Below, in pieces: positions 33,218 to 41,995 of a DNA stretch of 64,000 bases. Source of the stretch: Streptosporangium lutulentum (lineage in GTDB: Bacteria > Actinomycetota > Actinomycetes > Streptosporangiales > Streptosporangiaceae). How positions within the stretch are numbered: the first letter of the stretch is position 1; every line of letters begins with the position of its first letter. The notes below the pieces were generated by a model. The model saw only the letters and a list, made by a program, of their open reading frames with translations, had not been told where the DNA came from and made no database searches. The translations under genes and the position numbers were made by a program. Location: NCBI RefSeq assembly GCF_030811455.1, contig NZ_JAUSQU010000001.1, positions 5,704,001 to 5,768,000 on the forward strand. The letters run 5' to 3'.

Positions 33218-34462
33218 CTAGCCCTGCGTGATCGGCTGGAAGATGCTCTCGAAGACCTTCTCCTCCGCCGAGGTCAGCGCCTTGTACGACCGCAGCCTGG
33301 CCTGATCGGCCTCGGAGGGATAGATCAACGGACTGTCGGCGAGCTGCTCCAGCGACGCCTTGTCGTCACCCTTGGCCTTGGCCGCGTCCGCGAGGACCAG
33401 GTCCTTGGTGGCGGGCACCGGGGTGATGTAGTTGATGTACTCCACCAGCATGGTGGCGATCTTGGGCTGGTAGACGTAGTCCATCAGCGTCAGCGCGTCC
33501 ACCGGGTTCTGCGCGGTCTTGGGGATGCACATGTTGTCGGTCCAGATCGTGCCGCCCTCCTCGGGCACCACGAACTTCAGGTCCTTGCCCTCGGCGACCT
33601 GCTGGAAGATGTCACCCGACCAGGCCATCGTGATCCACACGTCGCCCCGGGCGAGCGCGTCGACGTAGTCGTTCTCGTAGTACTTGCGGACGAGCCCCGC
33701 GTCGCGCTGCTCCTTGAGCTTCGCGCCGGCCTTCTGCCAGTCGGCCTCGGTCGAGGTGTCGGGGTCGATGCCCAGGGCGAACATGCCGAAGTTCGCGACC
33801 TCCTGGGTGTCGAGCATCATGCCGACCTTGCCCTTGTACTTGGGGTTCCAGAGGTCCTGGATACTCGTGACCTCGTCCACGTACTTGGGGTTGTAGGCGA
33901 TGCCGGTCAGGCCGACCGTCCACGGGATCGTGTGGGTGTTGTGCGGGTCCCAGGTCGGGTTCTTGACCTTCGGCGCCGCGTTGGCGGCGAAGTTCGGCAG
34001 CTTGGAGTGGTCCAGCGGGACCAGGTAGCCCAGGTCGATGGCCTTGCTCAGCTGGAGGCCGTTGGTCAGGACCATCAGGTCGTAACCGATGTCGCTGTTG
34101 GTCGCGAGCAGCGGCTGGATCTTGCCGAAGAAGCTGCCGTTGTCCTGGATGGCCTCCTGGTAGGTCACCTGGATGCCGGTGTCCTTGGTGAACAGATCCA
34201 GCGACGGGTACTTCGCGCCGTCCTTGTCGATGTACAGCGGCCAGTTGGCGAAGCGCAGGGTGCCGTTCTTCTTCTTGGAGGCCCAGTACTCGGCGACGGC
34301 GTCCTTCTGCGGCGGCGCGACCTTCTTGCCCTGGACACCGCAGGCGGTCAGGGCGAGGCCCGCGGCCGACAGTCCCGCCAGGCGGAAGGCGTCACGACGG
34401 GTGACGGAACGGCTCTGCGTCATGCCACGCAGAAAGGCGGGGTTTGTGCGGTAATCGTGCAT
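33218..34462 (-). CDS. potD: polyamine-binding lipoprotein, PotD type
   Basis: A 414-residue solute-binding protein. The signal region has RR at 22-23 (VTRRDAFRLAG) and a lipobox LTAC with Cys 41, suggesting a Tat-exported lipoprotein. The mature part carries LRFANWPLYID and the ligand region VPEEGGTIWTDNMCIPK, characteristic of PotD/PotF. It captures putrescine or spermidine outside the membrane. I chose ATG 34462 (MHDYRTNPAFLRG), a start pattern I recall in actinomycete homologues; ATG 34423 is an alternative. It lies 8 nt after the ATPase gene. Confidence 0.87.
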   Translation of the reverse strand: MHDYRTNPAFLRGMTQSRSVTRRDAFRLAGLSAAGLALTACGVQGKKVAPPQKDAVAEYWASKKKNGTLRFANWPLYIDKDGAKYPSLDLFTKDTGIQVTYQEAIQDNGSFFGKIQPLLATNSDIGYDLMVLTNGLQLSKAIDLGYLVPLDHSKLPNFAANAAPKVKNPTWDPHNTHTIPWTVGLTGIAYNPKYVDEVTSIQDLWNPKYKGKVGMMLDTQEVANFGMFALGIDPDTSTEADWQKAGAKLKEQRDAGLVRKYYENDYVDALARGDVWITMAWSGDIFQQVAEGKDLKFVVPEEGGTIWTDNMCIPKTAQNPVDALTLMDYVYQPKIATMLVEYINYITPVPATKDLVLADAAKAKGDDKASLEQLADSPLIYPSEADQARLRSYKALTSAEEKVFESIFQPITQG

Positions 34463-34470
34463 GGCAGGAC

Positions 34471-35616
34471 TCAACTTCCGATTGCGTACGAGTGTTGCGG
34501 CTGCCACGACAGCCAGACGGTATCGCCGCGCTCCGCCGTGCTCGTACTGTCGACCGCGTTCTGCTGGAATACGGTGACCTCGGCACCGTCGGCCAGACTT
34601 ACCGCGTAGCTGTTGTAAAGGCCCAGGTAGACCACTTCGGAGACGATGCCGCGCACGACACTGACGTCTCCCGTCGGCTCTTCCGTGGAAATCCTGATCT
34701 TCTCCGGCCGCACCGTGATCGCGATCGGGTCTCCGGGCCGGTACGACTCACCCGCCACGAGCACCCGATCCTCCCCTCCCAGCTTGAGCACGGCGCAGCC
34801 GGAGGTGATCCGGTCCACGATGCCGCTGATCAGGTTGGAGGTGCCGATGAACCCGGCGACGAACGGGGTCGCGGGACGCTCGTAGATCTCGCGGGGCGAG
34901 GCGAGCTGGTCGACCTGGCCGTCGTTCATCACGGCGATGCGGTCGCTCATGGTGAGCGCCTCGCTCTGGTCGTGCGTGACGTAGACGAACGTGATGCCCA
35001 CCTCGCGCTGGATCCGCTTGAGCTCGATCTGCATGGCCTGGCGGAGCTTGAGGTCCAGCGCGCCGAGCGGCTCGTCCAGCAGGAGCGCCCGGGGGTTGTT
35101 GACCAGGGCGCGGGCCAGGGCGACCCGCTGCTGCTGGCCGCCGGACATCTCCCGGGGGCGGCGCCTCTCACGGCCGGCGAGGTCGACGATCTCCAGGATC
35201 TCGCCCACGCGCCGCTTGATCTCGTCGCCGGCCACCTTCTTGCGCCTGAGGCCGAAGGCGACGTTCTCCCAGACGTTCATGTGCGGGAACAGCGCGTAGG
35301 ACTGGAACACCATGTTCACGTCGCGCTTGTTGGGAGGGACGTTGGTCACGTCCTGACCGTGTAACCGCACCTTGCCCCGCGTCGGATCCTCGAATCCGGC
35401 GATCATGCGCATGGTCGTGGTCTTGCCGCAGCCCGAAGGCCCAAGGAGAGAGAAGAACTCTCCCTCGGTGATCGTCATGGTGACGCCCTTGACCGCCTGG
35501 ACGACCTCTCCGTGGGAGAGATACTCCTTGGCGACGCCGTCGAGTTCGATGGCGGGCACATGGGGCGAGCCGGGGGTGGCGTCAGCCACCCCAATGCCCG
35601 CCTGGGTTTCGGTCAT
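34471..35616 (-). CDS. potA: spermidine/putrescine ABC importer ATPase, PotA type
   Basis: A 381-residue ATPase. Walker A GPSGCGKT is at 59-66, the Q-loop MVFQSYALFPHMNVW, signature MSGGQQQRVALARAL and Walker B ALLLDEPLGALD follow, and a C-terminal TOBE domain starts near residue 300. I chose ATG 35616, preceded by GAGGGA, since the upstream frame is antisense to nothing conserved and lies inside the dehydrogenase region. It is the second gene of the polyamine operon, 25 nt after the dehydrogenase gene. Confidence 0.88.
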   Translation of the reverse strand: MTETQAGIGVADATPGSPHVPAIELDGVAKEYLSHGEVVQAVKGVTMTITEGEFFSLLGPSGCGKTTTMRMIAGFEDPTRGKVRLHGQDVTNVPPNKRDVNMVFQSYALFPHMNVWENVAFGLRRKKVAGDEIKRRVGEILEIVDLAGRERRRPREMSGGQQQRVALARALVNNPRALLLDEPLGALDLKLRQAMQIELKRIQREVGITFVYVTHDQSEALTMSDRIAVMNDGQVDQLASPREIYERPATPFVAGFIGTSNLISGIVDRITSGCAVLKLGGEDRVLVAGESYRPGDPIAITVRPEKIRISTEEPTGDVSVVRGIVSEVVYLGLYNSYAVSLADGAEVTVFQQNAVDSTSTAERGDTVWLSWQPQHSYAIGS

Positions 35617-35641
35617 GCCAGGCTTATCCCTCTGTTCGCGG

Positions 35642-37099
35642 CTATTCGCCGATGTAGTGCATGACGTGCTTGATGCGAAGGTAATCGTGCAGTCCGAAAA
35701 CGGACAAATCCTTACCGTAACCAGAGTGCTTGAAGCCACCGTGGGGCATTTCTGATACGAAAGGGATATGGGTGTTGACCCACACGACGCCGAAGTCAAG
35801 ACGCTTTGACATTCTCATTGCCCGGCCGTGGTTCGAGGTCCACACCGAGCTCGACAGGCCGTACCTGACGCCGTTGGCCTTGGCCACCGCGTCGGCCTCG
35901 TCGGAGAAGGTCTGGACGGTGATGACGGGCCCGAAGATCTCGTCCTGCACCATCTCGTCGTCCTGCCGGAGGCCGTCCACGATGGTGGGCGCGAAGAAGT
36001 AGCCCTTGTCACCCACCCGCTGTCCGCCGGTCAGGACCTTGGCGTGCTCCGGGACCCGGTCGAAGAAGCCCGTGACGCGGGCCAGCTGGCTCGCGTTGTT
36101 GAGCGGCCCGTACAGGGCCTCCTCGTTGGACAGGTCCCCGGTCACGGTGTTCGCGGCCGCCTCGGTGAGCGCGGCCACGAACTCGTCGTGGACGTTCTCG
36201 TGGACCAGCACGCGGCAGGCCGCCGTGCAGTCCTGGCCGGCGTTGTAGAGACCCGCCGTGGCGATGGCGTCGGCGGCGCCCTTGAGATCGGTGACGTCGT
36301 CGAAGACGACGACCGGGGCCTTGCCGCCGAGCTCCAGGTGGACCCGCTTGAGGTCGTCGGCCGCCGACTTGGCCACGGCCATGCCCGCGCCGACCGAACC
36401 GGTGATCGCGACCATCTGCGCGGTCGGGTGTCCCACGACCAGGGCGCCGGTCTCGCGGTCTCCGGCGACGACGTTGAAGACGCCCTTCGGAAGGACCTCC
36501 CCGAGGATCTCGGCCAGCTTGATCGTGGCGACCGGGGTGGTGTCGGAGGGCTTGAGCACGACGGTGTTACCCGCGGCGATGGCGGGGGCGATCTTCCAGA
36601 CCGCCATCATCATCGGGTAGTTCCAGGGCGTGACCTGGCCCACGACGCCGATCGGCTCGTACCGGATCGTGGAGGTGTGGTCGGCGAGGAACTCACCCGA
36701 CGTCGGCCCCTCCAGCGTGCGCGCGGCGCCCGCGAAGAAGCGGAAGTGATCGGCGGCGATCGGGGTCTCGTCCTCGGCCATGCGGGCACGCGGCTTGCCG
36801 GTGTTGAGGCACTCGGCCTCGTTCAGCTCGTCGGCGCGCGCCTCGATCGCGTCGGCGACCTTGAGCAGCAGATTGGCCCGCTCGCCCGGCGTGGTCTGGC
36901 TCCAGGACTCGAACGCGGCGGCCGCCGCGGCATAGGCTGCGTCGACGTCCTCCGGACCGGAGATCGGGGCCTGAAGGTAGGCCTCTCCGGTACAGGGGTC
37001 GATGACATCGGAGAACCGGCCACTCTTGGCGTCCACGAACTCGCCGTTGACATAATTCCGCAGGTGAGTGGGTGCGTGATTCTCAACCGGGGTGGTCAA
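35642..37099 (-). CDS. gamma-aminobutyraldehyde dehydrogenase-type ALDH
   Basis: A 485-residue NAD(P)-dependent aldehyde dehydrogenase. Catalytic Cys is C291 (YNAGQDCTAACR) and the general base E256 (HLELGGKAP); TPWNYPMMMAVWKIAP and ITGSVGAG are the cofactor motifs. Next to a polyamine importer and a PuuB-like oxidase it should oxidise aminobutyraldehyde or the gamma-glutamyl form. The start is TTG 37099, backed by AGGAGG 6 nt upstream. It is first in the operon and divergent from the Lrp-type regulator. Confidence 0.86.
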   Translation of the reverse strand: MTTPVENHAPTHLRNYVNGEFVDAKSGRFSDVIDPCTGEAYLQAPISGPEDVDAAYAAAAAAFESWSQTTPGERANLLLKVADAIEARADELNEAECLNTGKPRARMAEDETPIAADHFRFFAGAARTLEGPTSGEFLADHTSTIRYEPIGVVGQVTPWNYPMMMAVWKIAPAIAAGNTVVLKPSDTTPVATIKLAEILGEVLPKGVFNVVAGDRETGALVVGHPTAQMVAITGSVGAGMAVAKSAADDLKRVHLELGGKAPVVVFDDVTDLKGAADAIATAGLYNAGQDCTAACRVLVHENVHDEFVAALTEAAANTVTGDLSNEEALYGPLNNASQLARVTGFFDRVPEHAKVLTGGQRVGDKGYFFAPTIVDGLRQDDEMVQDEIFGPVITVQTFSDEADAVAKANGVRYGLSSSVWTSNHGRAMRMSKRLDFGVVWVNTHIPFVSEMPHGGFKHSGYGKDLSVFGLHDYLRIKHVMHYIGE

Positions 37100-37127
37100 G
37101 GTCGACCTCCTTGCGCTTGGGGCTGAG

Positions 37128-37164
37128 TTGTCGCGACTCTTACAGAGCAGAAGCCTCGCGACAA
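37128..37164. promoter_or_regulatory. inverted repeat 1 between the dehydrogenase and Lrp-type genes
   Basis: TTGTCGCGA (37128-37136) and TCGCGACAA (37156-37164) are exact 9-bp complements 19 nt apart. The site lies close to the dehydrogenase start, where a bound Lrp-type protein could block or assist transcription. Confidence 0.5.
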
Positions 37165-37166
37165 GG

Positions 37167-37202
37167 GATTTCGTTGTTAAGATACCAAATTGCTACGAAA
37201 TC
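37167..37202. promoter_or_regulatory. inverted repeat 2 between the dehydrogenase and Lrp-type genes
   Basis: GATTTCGT (37167-37174) and ACGAAATC (37195-37202) are exact 8-bp complements 20 nt apart, just before a TTGACA -35-like hexamer at 37205. Its length nearly equals that of repeat 1. Confidence 0.5.
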
Positions 37203-37292
37203 GCTTGACAGAAGGCCTGGAACTGACACCATGTCGCATCGGAGCCGCAATATGACGGCAACAGCCCCGCAACATGACGCCAGGGAGCGCGG

Positions 37293-37787
37293 ATGACGAC
37301 GCCGCCCAAGGTACGCCGCGAAAACGACGCCAGGCCAGGGCCCGTCGTCCTCGACGAGATCTCCAAGCAGATCATCGAACAGCTACAGGCGGACGGACGC
37401 AAGCCCTACGCCGCCATCGGCAAGGCCGTGGGCCTGTCCGAGGCCGCCGTCCGCCAGCGGGTTCAGCGCCTGATCGACGGCGGGGTCATGCAGATCGTCG
37501 CGGTGACCGACCCGCTGACCCTGGGCTTCTCCCGCCAGGCCATGATCGGCATCAAGTGCGAGGGCGACCTGGAGACGGTGGCCGACGAACTGTCGGCCAT
37601 CAAGGAGATCGACTACGTCGTCCTGACCGCCGGATCCCTCGACGTCATGGTCGAGGTCGTCTGCGAGAGCGACCAGCACCTCCTGGAGATCCTCGGCAAG
37701 ATCCGTGCCATCCCCTCGGTTCGCGCCACCGAGACCTTCGTCTATCTCAAACTCCACAAGCAGACCTACTCCTGGGGCACCCGCTGA
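37293..37787 (+). CDS. Lrp/AsnC-family regulator of the polyamine operon
   Basis: A 164-residue regulator with an N-terminal winged helix (DEISKQIIEQLQADGRKPYA, then LSEAAVRQRVQRLIDGGV) and a C-terminal RAM ligand domain (MIGIKCEGDLETVADEL). It binds DNA as dimers that form larger rings, often at long or repeated dyads, and senses small molecules, here perhaps a polyamine or product. ATG 37293 is preceded by GGGAG. It is divergent from the polyamine operon with two long inverted repeats between. Confidence 0.86.
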   Translation: MTTPPKVRRENDARPGPVVLDEISKQIIEQLQADGRKPYAAIGKAVGLSEAAVRQRVQRLIDGGVMQIVAVTDPLTLGFSRQAMIGIKCEGDLETVADELSAIKEIDYVVLTAGSLDVMVEVVCESDQHLLEILGKIRAIPSVRATETFVYLKLHKQTYSWGTR

Positions 37788-37930
37788 CGCACGGCGGCGG
37801 GCCCCGGCCGGCACGCCCGGGTCGGTCGACGCAGACGCCGTTCCGAAAGCCCCGCTTTCCCGGCTCTCTGGTAAAGCGGGAGACGACTCCTTAAGGTGAT
37901 CATGGGCGTTGCCTGAGACGAGGAGTGCCG

Positions 37931-38365
37931 ATGCGCGAGATCACCGCCACCGTCGACATCGACGCCTCCCCCGACCGCGTCTGGGACGCCCTCACCGACC
38001 TCTCCCGGTATGCCGAGTGGAATCCCATGTTCACCGGCGGTTCCGGCACACCGGCCGCCGGCAACACCCTGACCCTGCGGATGCCCGTGGGCGGGCTCAC
38101 CGTGCCGTTCAAGACCTTCGTCCTCGCAGCGGACGAGGGCCGGTTGCTGCGCTGGCGGGGACGGCTGATCGGACCCGCGGTCTTCGAGGCGGTCCATGAG
38201 TTCGTCCTCACTCCACGGGAGGGAGGCACCACCGTGCTCCAGCGGGAGACCATGGTCGGCAGGCTGGTGCCCCTCGCCTCATCGATGATCGACCAGTACG
38301 AGAAGACGGTCGTCCGCCTGAACGAGGCGCTGAAGGACCGATGCCGGCTCACCCCTCCGCACTGA
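37931..38365 (+). CDS. SRPBCC-fold (polyketide cyclase-like) protein
   Basis: A 144-residue START/SRPBCC protein: strand ITATVDIDASPDRVWDALTD, then YAEWNPMF and a C-terminal helix SSMIDQYEKTVVRLNEALK. These proteins hold hydrophobic ligands in a deep cavity; ligand unknown. GAGGAG lies 5 nt before ATG 37931, deciding it over the GTG at 37925. It stands alone between the Lrp-type gene and the ABC exporter. Confidence 0.78.
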   Translation: MREITATVDIDASPDRVWDALTDLSRYAEWNPMFTGGSGTPAAGNTLTLRMPVGGLTVPFKTFVLAADEGRLLRWRGRLIGPAVFEAVHEFVLTPREGGTTVLQRETMVGRLVPLASSMIDQYEKTVVRLNEALKDRCRLTPPH

Positions 38366-38439
38366 CGTGACGGCGCCCGTCACCCTCCCCGCTCGATCCG
38401 ATCCGACGGGACAGAACCGCCGAAAACAAGTGATCACGG

Positions 38440-38445
38440 TAGGGT
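38440..38445 (+). promoter_or_regulatory. TAGGGT -10 box of a leaderless ABC ATPase gene
   Basis: TAGGGT ends 9 nt before the ATG at 38455, with no Shine-Dalgarno sequence between. Confidence 0.5.
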
Positions 38446-38454
38446 GACGGACCT

Positions 38455-39294
38455 ATGCGGCTCTCCAACGTGTCCTTTCGGTACTCACGTCGCGGTCCCT
38501 GGGTCCTGCGGGACGTCGAGCTCACGCTCACCCCCGGCTCCGTCATCGAGGTCACCGGCCGCAACGGAGCGGGCAAGTCCACGCTGCTGCGTCTGCTGGC
38601 CGGGATCGTTCCCCCCTCCCGGGGCACGATCGCCGACCGTCCCGGCGTCGTCGGCTACGCCCCTGACGTGTTCCCCGTGGGCCAGCCCTTCACCGTGACC
38701 GACTACCTGGACCACATGGCCAGGATCCGGGGCGGCTCCCCCGACGCCGCCAGGGCGCTGGCCATACGGCTGAACGCGACCCACCTGCTGAGCCAGCCGC
38801 TCGGCGACCTGTCCAAGGGCAGCGCGCAGAAGATCGGCCTGATCCAGTCGCTGATGGCCTCCCCCGGCCTGCTGATCCTGGACGAGCCCTTCGCCGGACT
38901 GGACGAGCAGACCCGCACCGAACTCCCGCTGATCATCGAGGAGCTCGCCGCGGGCGGCGGGACAGTCGTGGTCAGCGACCACCAGAACCAGCTCCAGAAC
39001 TTCCCCGGCGCCGACCACTGGCTCGTCGAGAACGGCACGGTCACCTCCCGGACCGGCGAACGGTCACCGGCATCCGCTCCCCCGGACGGCGCGGAGACGC
39101 CGCAGCCCTCCGCCTCCCCGCCCCAGGGCGACAGGCAGCCGTCCGTCTCCCAGGGCGATGAGCGGCCGTCCGCCTTCCAGAACGGCGAAAGGGCACGGCA
39201 GGTGGTCATCGAAGTGCTCGTGAACGCCGACGACGCCGACGACGTCGAGCAGAAACTCCGCGCCGACGGCTACCTCACCAGGCGGACCTCATGA
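38455..39294 (+). CDS. ABC transporter ATP-binding protein
   Basis: A 279-residue ATPase. Walker A GRNGAGKS is near residues 35-42 and Walker B LLILDEPFAGLDE near 140. The signature is degenerate: LSKGSAQKIGL replaces LSGGQ. After the nucleotide domain comes a Pro/Ser/Gln-rich insert with two QGD repeats around 205-240, then a short acidic domain. The stop overlaps the start of a permease gene by four bases. Substrate unknown. Confidence 0.8.
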   Translation: MRLSNVSFRYSRRGPWVLRDVELTLTPGSVIEVTGRNGAGKSTLLRLLAGIVPPSRGTIADRPGVVGYAPDVFPVGQPFTVTDYLDHMARIRGGSPDAARALAIRLNATHLLSQPLGDLSKGSAQKIGLIQSLMASPGLLILDEPFAGLDEQTRTELPLIIEELAAGGGTVVVSDHQNQLQNFPGADHWLVENGTVTSRTGERSPASAPPDGAETPQPSASPPQGDRQPSVSQGDERPSAFQNGERARQVVIEVLVNADDADDVEQKLRADGYLTRRTS

Positions 39295-39962
39295 TTCATC
39301 TCGTGCGCTTCAAGCTCGCCGCCTACGCCCGGTCGCACCGGCTGCTCCAGCCGATGATCGGGCTGACCGTGATGCTGATCCTCTTCTACTCCACGCTGAT
39401 CCCGTCGGGCAGCGAGTTGTCCTCCTACGCGGACTCCGCCGGGCTGCTGATCGTCGTCTTCGCCTGGGCGTCCCGGGGACTGCTCGACACCGAGCCTCCG
39501 ACGCAGCGGCTGATCTCGATGACGGCGGCCGGAGGACCCCGCCGGGAGATCACGGCGGGCCTGATCAGCGCGCTCGTCGTCAACCTCGGCATGGCCGCGA
39601 TCGCGATCGTGCTGCCGCTGATCCACGGCTTCGCCGCCATGCCCGTCCCCGCCGACCTGATGCGCGGCATCGGGCTGCACGTGCTCAGCCTGAGCGTCGG
39701 GACCGCACTGGGCGCGCTGTCCAGCAACGCGATCCTGCCCTCGCCCGCCGTCTCGATGCTGGTCCTGTTCGGCGGCTACGTGGCCCTGCTGCTGATCAGC
39801 CTCACCCCGGTGGGCCGTTTCTCGGTGCCGATCGTGCTCTGGATGCGCGCGGCGAACGAGGGAGCACTCGACGGGGCCCTGCCCGGCCTCGCCGCGGCGG
39901 CACTGTTCTGGGCCGCCGCCGGCATGGTGTTCTACGTACGGCTCCGCCGCACCCGCCCCTGA
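39291..39962 (+). CDS. ABC exporter permease-like membrane protein
   Basis: A 223-residue protein with about six hydrophobic segments (IGLTVMLILFYSTLI near 23; AAIAIVLPLIHGFAA near 101). No family beyond ABC-2-like. Its start overlaps the ATPase gene, so both act together as a small exporter. Confidence 0.72.
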   Translation: MIHLVRFKLAAYARSHRLLQPMIGLTVMLILFYSTLIPSGSELSSYADSAGLLIVVFAWASRGLLDTEPPTQRLISMTAAGGPRREITAGLISALVVNLGMAAIAIVLPLIHGFAAMPVPADLMRGIGLHVLSLSVGTALGALSSNAILPSPAVSMLVLFGGYVALLLISLTPVGRFSVPIVLWMRAANEGALDGALPGLAAAALFWAAAGMVFYVRLRRTRP

Positions 39963-40015
39963 TCGGCCGGCTTTCCTCACGCAGCCACCGCGGTTCTCAA
40001 GCAGGCCTTGGTCGG

Positions 40016-40102
40016 GTGATCGAGCTGCCGCCTGTCCCCGAGAAGATTCCGGCGATCCACTACGCGGACGTGCGAGAACTCCTGTCCGAACTGACCGGAT
40101 AG
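40016..40102 (+). pseudogene. possible 3' remnant of a lost gene
   Basis: A frame ending TAG 40100-40102 reads VIELPPVPEKIPAIHY and continues for about a dozen residues, with good codon bias but no start or upstream homology. It looks like the tail of a gene that has lost its body, but I cannot name it. The rest of 39963-40306 shows no gene. Confidence 0.25.
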
Positions 40103-40306
40103 GACCCCCGTGGCGAACCCGACCTCAAGGTTCGTCGCGCGAGACGACGGTGAACGAGAGCCGGGGCCTCTCCTCCACCGTGACGGCGCCTGCGGCGAAC
40201 CGCCCGGCATGCCCGCGAAACACCTGCGCACGGAGCCGGCCGGACCCGTGGCGGCGACCGGACCTCACTGAGCGCAGCCGTACGATGCGATCACCCGGCC
40301 TTCCGG

Positions 40307-41578
40307 TCACGGCCCGGCCACTTCCCAGAGGGAACTCACCGGCATGGCGCGCAGCCGTTCGCCGAACGGGAGCGTCTGAGTCCCCGTGTAGAGGACGACT
40401 CCCACCGCGAAGTCGTCACCGAGGCGGTCCGCGAGATGCCGCAGCCCGCGGAAATCATCCGGTCGCACCGTCGATGACGCCTTCACCTCTATCCCGACCA
40501 CCCGCCCCTGGCGGTTCTCCAGGACGGCGTCGACCTCGACCTTGTCCTTGGTCCGATAGTGGAACAGCTCCACGCGCTCTTTCGACCAGGTGAGCTGACG
40601 AGCCAGCTCCATGAGGACGAAGCCCTCCAGAAGCGGTCCGAAAGCACCGTCGGGACGTAGCAGGCTCCTGTGATCGGCTCCCAGAAGGTTCGCCGCTATC
40701 CCCGAATCGACGAAGGCGACCTTGGGCGTTCCGATCGCACGGCTACTGAGGTTGCGTGACCAGGCCGGGATCCGTTTGATCAGGAACACCTCTTCGAGCA
40801 GACTCAGATAGCGATGCACGGTGCTCGCGGAAAGCCCGACCGCATTACTCAGAGCACCGGCGACCAGCAACTGGCCCGACCGGGCCGCCAGCAGCCGTAC
40901 CAGAGCCCGCATCTCCGCTGTTCGTTCGATCTCCGCCAGCTGGCTCACATCTCGCGCGATGAGATCCGCCACGTACGAATCGAAGAACCTCTCTCGTCTG
41001 TGGACGTTCGATCGTGCGACAGCTTCAGGGAAGCCGCCGCGAACGACCCGCTCCGCGTACTCCGGGCGACCGACCACCGACTCGTGGCGGAGGTTCTCGC
41101 CCTCGGCGAAGAGCGCGTCCACGAATCCGTCGGCCGCACCGTCGATCTCACCTTGCGAGAACGGCCACAACTCGATGGTCTCCATCCGGCCGGGTAGCGC
41201 GTCGGGAAGCCCCCGGAGGCCGAGCACTCTGGCCGACCCGGTCAGCAGGTAGCGGCCCGGCCTCGGGTCTGTGTCGACCTGCTCCTTGATCGCGAGCAGC
41301 AGCTCGGGAACCCGTTGGATCTCGTCGATCACCATGAGTTCAGGGAACATGACGAACCCGGCGGGATCCGTGATCGCGGCCTGACGCACGACGGGAGCGT
41401 CGAGGTTTCGCCACTCTCCCGCACGTTCTTTCACGAGAAGACGAACCAACGTGCTCTTGCCGCACTGGCGCGCGCCCGTGACGAGGGTGACCCGCGTGTC
41501 AGTCAAAGCCTCTTGGACAGCTCTTTCAGCGCGTCGCGGGAGGACCTTGCCCAAAGGAGTCTGTGAGGCGCTGACCAT
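40307..41578 (-). CDS. AAA ATPase with DUF4143 domain
   Basis: A 423-residue protein of the AAA_14/DUF4143 type. Walker A GARQCGKS is at 35-42, Walker B LMVIDEIQRVPELL follows, and the C-terminal third is a nuclease-fold-like domain (VEVDAVLENRQGRVVGIEVK, with the D-ExK pattern of PD-D/ExK enzymes). These proteins are widespread and their role is poorly known; some are suggested to act in defence or toxin-antitoxin-like systems. I chose ATG 41578 because family homology starts there. Tandem 23-bp repeats lie just upstream. Confidence 0.82.
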   Translation of the reverse strand: MVSASQTPLGKVLPRRAERAVQEALTDTRVTLVTGARQCGKSTLVRLLVKERAGEWRNLDAPVVRQAAITDPAGFVMFPELMVIDEIQRVPELLLAIKEQVDTDPRPGRYLLTGSARVLGLRGLPDALPGRMETIELWPFSQGEIDGAADGFVDALFAEGENLRHESVVGRPEYAERVVRGGFPEAVARSNVHRRERFFDSYVADLIARDVSQLAEIERTAEMRALVRLLAARSGQLLVAGALSNAVGLSASTVHRYLSLLEEVFLIKRIPAWSRNLSSRAIGTPKVAFVDSGIAANLLGADHRSLLRPDGAFGPLLEGFVLMELARQLTWSKERVELFHYRTKDKVEVDAVLENRQGRVVGIEVKASSTVRPDDFRGLRHLADRLGDDFAVGVVLYTGTQTLPFGERLRAMPVSSLWEVAGP

Positions 41579-41615
41579 GGGTTCAGGATGACATAGTTCG
41601 AAGGCGACTGACGCG

Positions 41616-41697
41616 TTGGTCGCCATGTTGCTGACAGATTGGTCGCTAGGTTGCTGACGCGTTGGTCGCTGGGTTGCTGACGGATTGGTCGCTAGGT
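41616..41697. repeat. 23-bp tandem repeats upstream of the DUF4143 ATPase gene
   Basis: Three full copies and part of a fourth start at 41616, 41639, 41662 and 41685; each begins TTGGTCGC and contains GTTGCTGAC. Copies differ at only a few positions. The period is not a multiple of three, so it is not coding. It lies about 40 nt before the ATG and could bind a regulator. The rest of 41698-41906 shows no gene. Confidence 0.75.
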
Positions 41698-41906
41698 GGG
41701 CAGCCGGGGATGGTGTTCCGCACCGGCCGACCGGTCTCATCGCCGACGTGAGTGTGTTCGCGGCTCCACTGCGGAGTCCCCGGCCACCGGCGAAACGCTC
41801 CGGCGGAAACGAGATCGTGCTTGGCCGTCTCGTCGGCCTCCGGCGTTTCGTACGGGCCTCACCCGCCATAAGACGATGCGGCGGCCGGCGCCGGGCGAGC
41901 GAGAGA

Positions 41907-41936
41907 CGCCGCTCGCGGGAAGGACCGCGAGCGGCG
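41907..41936 (-). terminator. terminator of rlmN
   Basis: A perfect 12-bp GC stem (41907-41918 with 41925-41936) and 6-nt loop lie 60 nt after the rlmN stop on the minus strand. Confidence 0.65.
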
Positions 41937-41995
41937 GTCGGCGCCTCGGGGTGCGTCGCCGTACGGTGTGACGAACGACGGCGAGTGACGGTGGT

